From a virus: a stretch of 64,000 nucleotides of DNA. A program made the position numbers and the translations under genes. The stretch spans positions 16,960 to 80,959 of the IMG/VR virus record IMGVR_UViG_3300032050_000075; one strand, written 5' to 3'. Each line of letters begins with the position of its first letter. Positions within the stretch are counted from its first letter, which is position 1. Of this stretch, positions 28,280-37,600 are shown piece after piece. The notes beneath the pieces were generated by a model. The model made no database searches. It was not told the DNA's origin and worked only from the letters and a program-made list of their open reading frames with translations.

Positions 28280-31096
28280 TTATCGTGTATAACCTACTGT
28301 ATATGCAAATGGAACTAGTCCTCCTTTTTTATAACCCTGTCCATCGGTATAGTAATTACCAGGTCCAGGATTTTGCACAAACATATCATTAGGTATCGCA
28401 TTAGAATAGGCATTATAGAAATTCTGTTGCGCTGAATATTGTTGTGGCTTTAATCTAGAATTTGCGTTCCAAATTGCTACAGCAGATTCCTCAGAAATAT
28501 CAGGATGCTGATTTTTCCATTGAACAAAGGCATTAGCATTTTGTGTCATTGCAGATGCCTGTCCAGCATTCTCGTCTGCCATCATCGGCATACCAGATCT
28601 GAAGTTCATAAATCCGCCTGTAGATGGGTCAACAATATAATTTGGATAGAGTTGATTCAATACCTGTGCCTGTGCACGATTAGTAACTGCATCAATATAT
28701 GCTTGACGCAGGTTACCTCTTGCCATGCGCTTGGCATTATCATAATTCTGATTAAGAGTATTAAACTCATCAACATACTGTTTTGTAAACTGCTGATTCT
28801 TGATGGTGGCCTCATTTAGAATATCAGTCTTCTTATAAGCAAACTCATTAGATACACCAACATTTAAGTTATTATATCTACCCATTGTGTTGGCAATACT
28901 TTCAGCAGCAGTTCCTTGTATGGCAGCCAAACGTGCTCCCATTGACTGTGCAGATGTACCCATACCTCTAGCTACATCAGCAGCCATTCCAGCCGTTTCC
29001 TGAATAGCAGCAATCTCTCTTGATGGATCATAGAATGTAGGCTGTGGAACGTACGGGGTATATGTAGGTTTGTAAGGCTTATACCTCTTAATGCTATACA
29101 GATCTTGAAGTGCGCCAGATGTTTTAATAATATCCTGTAACCACCAAGGCGAATAACTACCTGATCTTGTATATTTAGGAGATTCGCCACGGACAACATC
29201 TTTAATTTCTTCTTCAGTTGTTACTTCCTCATCAGAAATTTGGGTAATTGGTTTATCATAGGTAAAGGCATCAGCATGTTCAAGGCCTAGTTTTTTATCT
29301 GACCCAAGACTTGGTCTAAAGTCCTCATCTGCAAAATAGGATTCTACAGCATCTGCAAAACCAAGACTAGAGTATTCCTTACCATCACGATCCTTTATTA
29401 CTCTTTTAGGGTCAAGCTTTGCTACTTTTCTACCTGAGATAAAATCTTTACTGTAAAGCTTTTCTGGATTTTCTATGTTAGCTGCAATATGTGGATCTGA
29501 AATATCAAATCCTAGATTGTACAGCATTTCTTTTCTATTCTTTCTTTTCTCGTCGTTAGTAACAACATTTGGATTATTCCAGTCAGCTCCCGTCTTATCT
29601 TGATTCTTAGCTTTCCAGAAACGGTACTCATAAAAATCAGAGTCAGTATATCCGTAGAATCCAGAGTCACCAGAGCCTTGTAATGAGACATTTAGTTCAG
29701 GAGTACCTACACCAATTTGTCCATTAGCCTTACCTACAGAAAAGAAGTCAGTTAAGAATTCTTTCTCCTCTGTATTTAGTTTACTCTTTGCTGAATCCTT
29801 AATTTCCCATCCAGGATTTCTTGTCTCATTCCCTACTTTAAATGGTTTATCATGATATACAGCTGCTTTTTGATTCTCAAGTTTATTAAGAATTTCTAAT
29901 GCTTTGCCTTTATTTTGTTCAAACTGTGCAGGATCAATTTGCTGTCCTGACTTAGTCGCCCTAATAGGTTTATTAATATCATATCCGCCTATTTGGTAAT
30001 ACTTACCATCTGTTTCTAAATAGATATCACCAGTACTAACTGCTTTATCTTTAGGTACTACTTTAGTGGGGTCAATATTAGTTGTCTTCTTAGTCGTAAC
30101 CCGGTATCTTTTACCATCACGTTCAATTATTCTTTCTCCCTCTTTAGTAGTAGGAAGATTATTTTGTCCGTAGAATGCTGAATCAAAACTCTTAACACGG
30201 ATACCTCTACCATCTACATAGTAAGGATTACCATTTGAATCTTGTCTATAGAATATTCCCGTAGATGGATCTGGTTTTTCTTCTTTGGTTACTGTGCTTT
30301 CAGATACTACTTGAGTAAGTAAATCTGTATAAAGCTGAACTAAGTAATTTCTTTCTGCATCTCTTCTTGCTCTTCTTTCTGCTTTTCTAATTTGTCTATT
30401 AGACGGCAAAGAATTTAATTCTGCTTCTTGTTCAGGAGTTACTTGTCCACCAACCTGATATGTAGACATACTTCCACCATATCTAGCCATTGGCATCTGA
30501 CCTCCACCAGCTGACTGTAAATCAGTTGGTAAAATCATTGCAGGATCTATGTTATACTTTGCCAAGTATGGCATAGCAACTAAAGGAATTCCTCCTGGGA
30601 ATCCTTTCATAGATTCTTGAATCAGTGCTAGTTTTCCAAGCTTAATCTGAAAGTTTGCAATGTTTAGTTCAGCAGTTTGAATCTGTAACTTATCCGAATC
30701 TGGATCTTGCAGAATTCTTCTAAACTTATTTATATCATACTTCTTAGCAATCTCAGCAGGAGTGTATCCTTTATTGCTTGCTGGCATTCCAAATTCCTTC
30801 AGAAGATCTGCATCCTTAATCCTCATACTCTTTGTATCACTAAATACAAAAGAGTCTGGAGGTATATTCATCGGTACACCACCCTCATAGTGTCTTGGAC
30901 CGTGAATTCTATAATGTGCTGGCAATCCTTCTTTATCTGGAAGGAATACAGTTTCACCACCTTCTGTCTCAACATTAGCCATAGACCTGTCTACAGGTCC
31001 TAATGATTGGCGTACAGATAACGGCTTTTTAGCTAATGAGTTTGGGATATATGTTGGGGCCATTTGATAGGCCTGTACAAAGCTTTTATTATACAT
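28280..31096 (-). CDS. Virion structural/cargo protein (938 aa)
   Basis: The N-terminal region contains NVETEGGETVFLP, HYEGGVPMNIPPDSFVFSDT and FGMPASNKGYTPAEIAKKYD (residues about 40-130), a block I recognise as highly conserved among crAss-like and related Bacteroidota phage virion proteins. The long central part is charged. Residues about 690-800 have helices with Ala/Gly (AGMAADVARGMGTSAQSMG) and the C-terminus is Gln/Asn-rich. It lies between two other large virion genes and starts 9 bases after the preceding stop. An alternative start is Met12 (MAPTYIPNS). Function is inferred from the family and position only. Confidence 0.75.
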   Translation of the reverse strand: MYNKSFVQAYQMAPTYIPNSLAKKPLSVRQSLGPVDRSMANVETEGGETVFLPDKEGLPAHYRIHGPRHYEGGVPMNIPPDSFVFSDTKSMRIKDADLLKEFGMPASNKGYTPAEIAKKYDINKFRRILQDPDSDKLQIQTAELNIANFQIKLGKLALIQESMKGFPGGIPLVAMPYLAKYNIDPAMILPTDLQSAGGGQMPMARYGGSMSTYQVGGQVTPEQEAELNSLPSNRQIRKAERRARRDAERNYLVQLYTDLLTQVVSESTVTKEEKPDPSTGIFYRQDSNGNPYYVDGRGIRVKSFDSAFYGQNNLPTTKEGERIIERDGKRYRVTTKKTTNIDPTKVVPKDKAVSTGDIYLETDGKYYQIGGYDINKPIRATKSGQQIDPAQFEQNKGKALEILNKLENQKAAVYHDKPFKVGNETRNPGWEIKDSAKSKLNTEEKEFLTDFFSVGKANGQIGVGTPELNVSLQGSGDSGFYGYTDSDFYEYRFWKAKNQDKTGADWNNPNVVTNDEKRKNRKEMLYNLGFDISDPHIAANIENPEKLYSKDFISGRKVAKLDPKRVIKDRDGKEYSSLGFADAVESYFADEDFRPSLGSDKKLGLEHADAFTYDKPITQISDEEVTTEEEIKDVVRGESPKYTRSGSYSPWWLQDIIKTSGALQDLYSIKRYKPYKPTYTPYVPQPTFYDPSREIAAIQETAGMAADVARGMGTSAQSMGARLAAIQGTAAESIANTMGRYNNLNVGVSNEFAYKKTDILNEATIKNQQFTKQYVDEFNTLNQNYDNAKRMARGNLRQAYIDAVTNRAQAQVLNQLYPNYIVDPSTGGFMNFRSGMPMMADENAGQASAMTQNANAFVQWKNQHPDISEESAVAIWNANSRLKPQQYSAQQNFYNAYSNAIPNDMFVQNPGPGNYYTDGQGYKKGGLVPFAYTVGYTR

Positions 31097-31105
31097 AGTA
31101 CAAAA

Positions 31106-33022
31106 TTACTTTTTACCTTTAGTTTTCTTAAGCATCTGAGGTGTCAGAAAAAACAAATCTGCAGTATCATACATCATCATACCACCATATTGTGCCCCTG
31201 TATATCCTACAGGAACCATTTGATCTGGCGCAGAATCAGCACCTGCTGGATTATTAAATGCGGTCCAACCACTATATTGACCTACATTATTTGCCCATTG
31301 GTCAGGACGCATACTTATACGCTCAAATTTCTTCTGATTTGGAGCCTCAAACATGCTATTTATAACATTAGTTCCTAAATCAACCTTAGGCATAAAATTA
31401 GGATCAAAGTTTTTAACTCTACTTACATCATATCCTACTTCAAATTCTCCTTGATCTGCTGGTTCAGCAGCTTTGGATGGATCAATGTATTGAGATTTAC
31501 CTTCTGCATTAAGCTTGTAGTTATCCATGTTAACCATGTCTAATGTTTTCTGCCAAGGTGCTTGAAATCCAGTTTGGCTAGGTCCTGTCATACCTTGATA
31601 CATTGGCAATACATATGGTCCTCCCATTCTGAATGGAAGGTTATCTTCGCCATCAGAGAATTCACCAGAAAATCTAGTATCTAGATTTTGCTTAGGTGCG
31701 GTTTGATTATCTATATAGGGTTGATTTACAACAGGCTTCTTCATTGCAGCTTTTTTCTTAGCTACATTAGGATCCATTGAGTTAGTATTAGAAGGTGCTT
31801 GACTAGTCCCAGAGTTTCTACCAACCTGCATAGCATCCCAATCCTGCATTGCTCCTATTCTATATTTTGCATATTCAACTTCTTTAGGATCATTAGAATT
31901 TAATTGCTGAAGCAATCTTTCTCTTTGGGTCATGTTTGTCCCAATAAACTTTTCATCTAAATCAGGATACTTACTATTTGTAATATAATCAGCATCAGGA
32001 CTCATAGACGAGGCAGCAGTTCTAGCAGCAGCTTGTTGTGCAGCAACTTGTGCATTAACACTAGGTGCATTATCAGGACCAAATAGATACTCATTCATGT
32101 ATGGCCCATATGGACTCATTCCTTGAGTACCTGGTGCTGTTTGCTGATTCTGAGCTGGAGCAGGAGTAGTAGTTGTTGCTGGTTGACCTGGTACCGTTGG
32201 ATCAAACCCTTTTTGACCAGGCATTAGATAAGGGGTACCCTTAAATTCTTGTTGGCCAGGTTGATTCTTAAATTTAATATTTACCTTTTTAATTCTATTT
32301 TTAGGGAGTATAGCCGCTCTTGTTTCATAGGAAATATCAGCAATATTAGCTGCGCCTGTTTTAATAGCTTCTAATTGTTCTGGAGTAAGATCTCCAAGTC
32401 CTTTTCCTTTTTGTTCTCTAATATTTCTCCAACTGGTTTTATTATTTGGAATATAGAAGTTAAAAGGTTGGTTTCCACCGAATTGACCAACGGCTAATTG
32501 CTTCATATCACTTGATGAATCGTCTTCACTATTCATGATACCAGCCATTATGTTCTTATACGCAGTTTGACGAAGTTTGTCAAAAAAGTCATTTGTCTTT
32601 TGCGTATAGAACGTCTGATCCTTTCCTGGTTCCTGCATCGATGATCCACCGTTCTGCATAGCATAAAAAGCAGAACCTCCTACAGGACCCTGTGGATATA
32701 ATTTAGCTTGAGGATATGCCTCCATATAACTACCACCTACAGCATAAGCATTATTACTGTTACTATAGACAGGGCTAAAGAACTGTGCTTCAGTCTGGAT
32801 TTGTGGATATACAGGTCCTCCATAAGCATGAATGGTCGGAGGCACAGGTACGCCGTAACTAAAGAAGTTATTGGCAGTTGCTATTTGAGGAAATGCTTCA
32901 GGTAAACCTCCCATTTTCATTTTATAGGCGGGATAAGCATTAGTAAATGCTTCTTCTGTAGGATACATTCTATAGAATTCATCCTCAGTAAAACCTGTAA
33001 GTTTTAGAATTTCTTTTTTCAT
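31106..33022 (-). CDS. Virion-associated protein rich in Pro/Gly/Gln (638 aa)
   Basis: A 638-residue protein. The start, KLTGFTEDEFYRMYPTEEAF, is a small helical module. It is followed by low-complexity Gly/Pro/Tyr-rich sequence with repeated PQ and GGP motifs (GGLPEAFPQ, YGGPVYPQ, GGSYMEAYPQ) and a Gln/Pro/Thr-rich linker around residues 280-300. No catalytic motif is seen. Position among cargo genes downstream of the muzzle suggests an internal or tail-associated structural protein. Its own 77-base upstream gap holds a TAnnTTTG promoter-like element, so it may begin a transcript of its own. Confidence 0.7.
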   Translation of the reverse strand: MKKEILKLTGFTEDEFYRMYPTEEAFTNAYPAYKMKMGGLPEAFPQIATANNFFSYGVPVPPTIHAYGGPVYPQIQTEAQFFSPVYSNSNNAYAVGGSYMEAYPQAKLYPQGPVGGSAFYAMQNGGSSMQEPGKDQTFYTQKTNDFFDKLRQTAYKNIMAGIMNSEDDSSSDMKQLAVGQFGGNQPFNFYIPNNKTSWRNIREQKGKGLGDLTPEQLEAIKTGAANIADISYETRAAILPKNRIKKVNIKFKNQPGQQEFKGTPYLMPGQKGFDPTVPGQPATTTTPAPAQNQQTAPGTQGMSPYGPYMNEYLFGPDNAPSVNAQVAAQQAAARTAASSMSPDADYITNSKYPDLDEKFIGTNMTQRERLLQQLNSNDPKEVEYAKYRIGAMQDWDAMQVGRNSGTSQAPSNTNSMDPNVAKKKAAMKKPVVNQPYIDNQTAPKQNLDTRFSGEFSDGEDNLPFRMGGPYVLPMYQGMTGPSQTGFQAPWQKTLDMVNMDNYKLNAEGKSQYIDPSKAAEPADQGEFEVGYDVSRVKNFDPNFMPKVDLGTNVINSMFEAPNQKKFERISMRPDQWANNVGQYSGWTAFNNPAGADSAPDQMVPVGYTGAQYGGMMMYDTADLFFLTPQMLKKTKGKK

Positions 33023-33063
33023 GAAATTTATTTGTAATTATCCAACTACCATATGCCTTTTGA

Positions 33064-33071
33064 CAAAGATA
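33064..33071 (-). promoter_or_regulatory. Bacteroidota-type -7 promoter element before the 638-aa gene
   Basis: Read on the minus strand the sequence is TATCTTTG, an exact match to the TAnnTTTG -7 element used by the primary sigma factor of Bacteroidota. It lies 41 bases before the ATG at 33022, giving a leader of about 35 bases. No clear -33 TTTG partner is visible at the right distance, so this is a candidate only. Confidence 0.4.
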
Positions 33072-33099
33072 AGTCTTTATACTTAATATAGTTATAATC

Positions 33100-34683
33100 T
33101 TAATAGTTATCTAACCATCCACCTTGTTTTTTTACTGGAATTGTTGGGTCAAAAAACTTTGGAATAGGTCTATCATAATCTAGCCCATGCATTCTTTTAT
33201 TATAACCCCTCCAATAATTTGCTTCATTTCCCCATCTACCGCTAAGTTCATCCATTAAATACATCTGTTCTTGCTTGTCAAGTTCAGGATATTTTTTTAG
33301 GTATGGTGCATTTGCTGTAGAATTAGGCTGAGGCTTTGGCTTAGTAGAATTAATTATTTGTTCTGTTCCCCTTCTTAATGCCTTTCTTATTTCTGCTAAC
33401 TCGGTGTCCTTGTTATCTGGTCGATACTGCATTAATTCTACAACTGGCTTAGCCGAACCAAGTAATGCGTAATCTATTGGACCTAGAGTAGATTGAATAG
33501 CACCGGAAGGCAATTGCCTACTATTTCTTACTGCTTCCTGTAATTTTTGTTCTTGGAGCAGCTGTGCATTTTTTACAGTAGGGCCAATCTCTGGATTGTA
33601 TCCTGGCAGATTAGCTTTTACCTGAGTTCCTTCTTGATACTTATCTAGCCAACCACCATATCTAAAGTTAGGTGCAGGTACTACCTTAGGTGCCTGTTTA
33701 TATATATCCTCTTCTTTAATCTTAGATAGAACTGCTGCTGTATTACTTGGAGGCATATATGTCATAGGCATAAGACCTGTATTCGGCATTTCAAGTCTAG
33801 CCTCTCTATATGGTGTAGGTTCTACTTTAGGCTTTTCTTTATATACTGGTTTAATTGGTAGGTCAATAGCTTTAATTTTTTTTGCTTCTTTCGTAACCCA
33901 AGGATAATCCTCTCTTTCCCAACCATATGCTTTTTCATTTTCTCTGGCCAGTGCAACAGCAGCATCATATGTGCTCTTTCTGTATCTATCAGGAAGACTA
34001 TTCCAAGCATTTGCGTTTTGTAAATATTCCTGATATACTTTATTATAAGATTGATTAGCTTTTTTAAACTCTAATGGATCATCATAGTATTTTACCTGCT
34101 GACCTTTCTGAGCTTTATCTAACCAATTAGGTCTAGATAGATCTGGTATAGATATATCTCCGCCGTTTGCATAATTTGGATACCTTAAAAATCCTTCTTT
34201 GTTTTCTATAGGAAACCCTAGTTTATTAACTTCTGGATTTAAACTATACTGTAAAAACTCTTTCCAGGATGTAGGATACCTTTTAGCCTTTAGCCATTCT
34301 CCTGTTTCATAATCTATAGATGGTAGATGCCCAAACTCATCCTCATTGTATAGTTCTTTGGCCCTATTAATATTATATCTCTCATCTTTAAACAGTGCAG
34401 AAGTTCCTTCGTACGGAAAACTATCTTCTGGCAATTCCTCTGCAGATACAATAGATTCTTTTATTTGCTTACCATATTGTGCCATTGGTATTTCATATAC
34501 CATTTTTCCAGGAAACTGATAGTTACCTCCGGGCTGCATTATAATTGGAGGTTGACCAGGTACATATCCCATTACAGGATATGGTACACCTTGCATTGTT
34601 ATTCTACCATCTTCTGTTGGAACTGCAGTAGGCTGTCCTGGATACTTCCATTGTCCGTACTTGCTTACTTTAAACTTTGCCAT
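33100..34683 (-). CDS. Virion protein with repeated WLD motifs (527 aa)
   Basis: The N-terminus GQWKYPGQPTAVPTEDGRIT, followed by MQGVPYPVMGYVPG and QPGGNYQFPGK, is a block I know from many crAss-like virion proteins. The motif WLDK(Y/A)Q occurs at RPNWLDKAQKGQ (about residue 190), YGGWLDKYQEG (about 345) and GGWLDNY at the very C-terminus, so it is a three-copy internal repeat. The rest is Tyr/Pro/Lys-rich and helical. Its start overlaps the muzzle stop (TAATG), indicating co-production with the tail barrel. No enzyme motif was seen; a structural or cargo-docking role is inferred. Confidence 0.75.
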   Translation of the reverse strand: MAKFKVSKYGQWKYPGQPTAVPTEDGRITMQGVPYPVMGYVPGQPPIIMQPGGNYQFPGKMVYEIPMAQYGKQIKESIVSAEELPEDSFPYEGTSALFKDERYNINRAKELYNEDEFGHLPSIDYETGEWLKAKRYPTSWKEFLQYSLNPEVNKLGFPIENKEGFLRYPNYANGGDISIPDLSRPNWLDKAQKGQQVKYYDDPLEFKKANQSYNKVYQEYLQNANAWNSLPDRYRKSTYDAAVALARENEKAYGWEREDYPWVTKEAKKIKAIDLPIKPVYKEKPKVEPTPYREARLEMPNTGLMPMTYMPPSNTAAVLSKIKEEDIYKQAPKVVPAPNFRYGGWLDKYQEGTQVKANLPGYNPEIGPTVKNAQLLQEQKLQEAVRNSRQLPSGAIQSTLGPIDYALLGSAKPVVELMQYRPDNKDTELAEIRKALRRGTEQIINSTKPKPQPNSTANAPYLKKYPELDKQEQMYLMDELSGRWGNEANYWRGYNKRMHGLDYDRPIPKFFDPTIPVKKQGGWLDNY

Positions 34684-37600
34684 TATCTCGGAGAATTTAG
34701 AAGCTTGTTGTTGATTACTTTGAGTAGCATTTTTACGTTGCCTGATATCTTCTTAGTCAGCACTACGTGATTTAAGTAATGTCTAAACTTTTTACGCTGG
34801 AATGCTGGTTTAGCATAATTCAGATTATTAGGATTTAGAACTCTTATATAACCATTAAGCTCTGTATCCCAGATTGATTGCTGTACAAGTGTACCAGCAA
34901 AGAATTCTCCTCTGTCATTCGTAATGTCCCAGAACTGATTAAATCTAATCTTCTGCTCTTCCTTAGAGTAAAGGATATCTATATTAGATAGATTTACTTT
35001 TGGGAATCCTAAAATCATTGGTGCATTATTCTTAGGAGTTGCATTTAGCCTAAGTACACCAGATGTCTGCTCTGTATTGTAAACAATAGCCTCATCAAAG
35101 TTATGATCTAATACTTGGAATCTGTCAATGCCATCTCTATCGTATACATACGATTCAAGTAAGTATTCTACGCTTCTTGTTGTATTAACTGTTTGACCTG
35201 TAGATGATACATAATCAATCTCCCAAGGATATTCAATTCCATAAAAACGGCAGAAAGTACTGCTTGTAAAATTAGCATGCTTCCAAATAAAACTATCATA
35301 ACCAGCATACTTATAGGTAAGGAATCCTCTTGAACTAGCCATCACATAATCAGGATGCCAATCATGGAATGATAACCAAGATTTTGTTTTAGTATCAAAA
35401 CTTACTGTCCATGACACGTCATCAAAATATCTTAAATCTCTTACAGTAGTTCTTACATTAAGATTAAAACCACGGATTGATATCTGACCATCTCCTAAAT
35501 AACGTACCCCACCTTCATATTCAGGTTTAATTTTAAAATCCCGCTTAGAGAAATAAAGTACTCCATTGTCATTATCATATACAACTTGACATGCAATACC
35601 TAGTGTTGGATTACCTATCAAATCAAAATCTGGTATTCTATCTAATAAAAAGTATTTTAGGTACTTAGAGAACCACCATTTCATACCCATATCGGATATT
35701 GCCATAAGGCCATCAGCTACAGTAAATATCTTACCCTGTGCAGCGCTCATCCAGTAAATACCTGCTGGAGTATTGACAACGCTTAGTCTATCTTGACATG
35801 ATCCATGTAAGAACTGAGCATCAGCATTATTTAATGTTTGTAATGGCTGACTAAATAATCCTCCATCACCAATGGTAATTTTAGTTCCAGCAACAGTTTG
35901 AAGTTGGTCTACAGCATTAAATAACAGCGGAGTAGAATTCTCAAATAATATGATTGCCCCGTTCTTATTGATTGATTTAAAGGCAGTTACACGATCTGAA
36001 AAGTCATTATAGTTATTTACAAGATAAACTCTCCAGTAATCTTTCTTATCCTCTTTAGTCTGGGGTAAGGAGTATATTACCCTATTAGGGAAATAAGTAA
36101 AGCATGTTTCGGCTACCTCTGGATTATAGGATCTGTCTTGCAGATTTCCCCAAGATATATAACTATTGTAAATCTTAGAAAGACCAAGAGAAATATCATA
36201 TTTATAGTAGTTTCCAAACTTAATAATATCTGTATCGAATAGCTCCCTTAGGTTGCTATAACCATAAGGGTCATATATGCGTTCTTGTTTTATTTCTCCC
36301 CAGTCCCTTAAATCAACGTTGTATTCTGATTCTACAAAGAAATCTCTTACTCCTGATTGAAATAAATACATGTAACTATTTCTTACCCCAAATCTAAACG
36401 TTAGAGTAACAGGCAAGTCTAAACCAAATATAGAAAGACCATCCGTATCTAAATTATACTTTGATGAGGGTAATAATAACGATAAGGAATCTATAAATCC
36501 AGTAGCGTCATCATCATCAAATATATTTTCAAAAACCTCTCCAAATCCTTGAAATAAATCCGATCCATCAAATTTGGTAAAATCAGCATAAAATCTTGGG
36601 TAATTGATCATATATCTGGTAGTATAATCAATCTCAGTCCCATCAGTAACATTGTATAACCAATCAAAGAAATAAAAGAAAGTATTCTTTTCTGTGTATC
36701 TTCCAATATAAACATCACCTCCTAATATTACAGATGTAGATCTCACCACTACTCTAGCACCAGTCGCATCAGCAAAAAATGATGGTATTTCTTGTCCATT
36801 AGAAAAAACATTTACCGAACAACCTGTTGGAATTTGTTTTGGTGAATCTATCTGACCGTATTGATTTCTATATCTTACTTTTAATCCAGCATAATAACAC
36901 GAACTTGTTGTTCTAAAATATCCTGAGCTTGGATCTTTATATGTAATACCATAGTTTTTGACATAGTCGGAAGTCTCGCCTAATGTTATTACTGTTCCAA
37001 TTGTTTGTACAGATGCATCAACTAATAATGGATTCTGTACATTAAATGGTCCAACTTGCAATCCTATGCATTGGGATCTATATAAATTATTTACTTCTTT
37101 ATCACCAAGAACACTAAATTGATTTTCTAAATAAGTAGAATCAGAAATCGATCTACGGGTATTTCCTAGTTTTACATTACCTGGTTTTATTACAGCAAGA
37201 TCAATATGAGAAATTGATCTATAGACATAGTCTCTATAGGGCACTATGGCCCTTACTAAATCTAATACTGCGCTAGTACTTGACCCCCAGTAAAATGCAA
37301 ATGTTGGGATAGACCCAAGAAGTTGTAAAGCCTGAGGTAAATGCTTAAAATCTGAAGATGTAAGTTCTACCGATTGGCTACCTCCTCCAATAAATGCACC
37401 TGGAAGTGAGGCAGTTAGATATGTACCATATGCAGCATCTTCTCCAAAAATGTTACTTGCAAAATTAGCAAAGGTGTTATATGTTTGTGAATATGCTGTA
37501 AAGGCTCCTGGGGCATTAGCTTCTATTTTTCTTACATTATCACCCCGCATGGCCCTGGCTGCGTAAGCCATACCTACTATTGTTGATATTAGATATGCAA

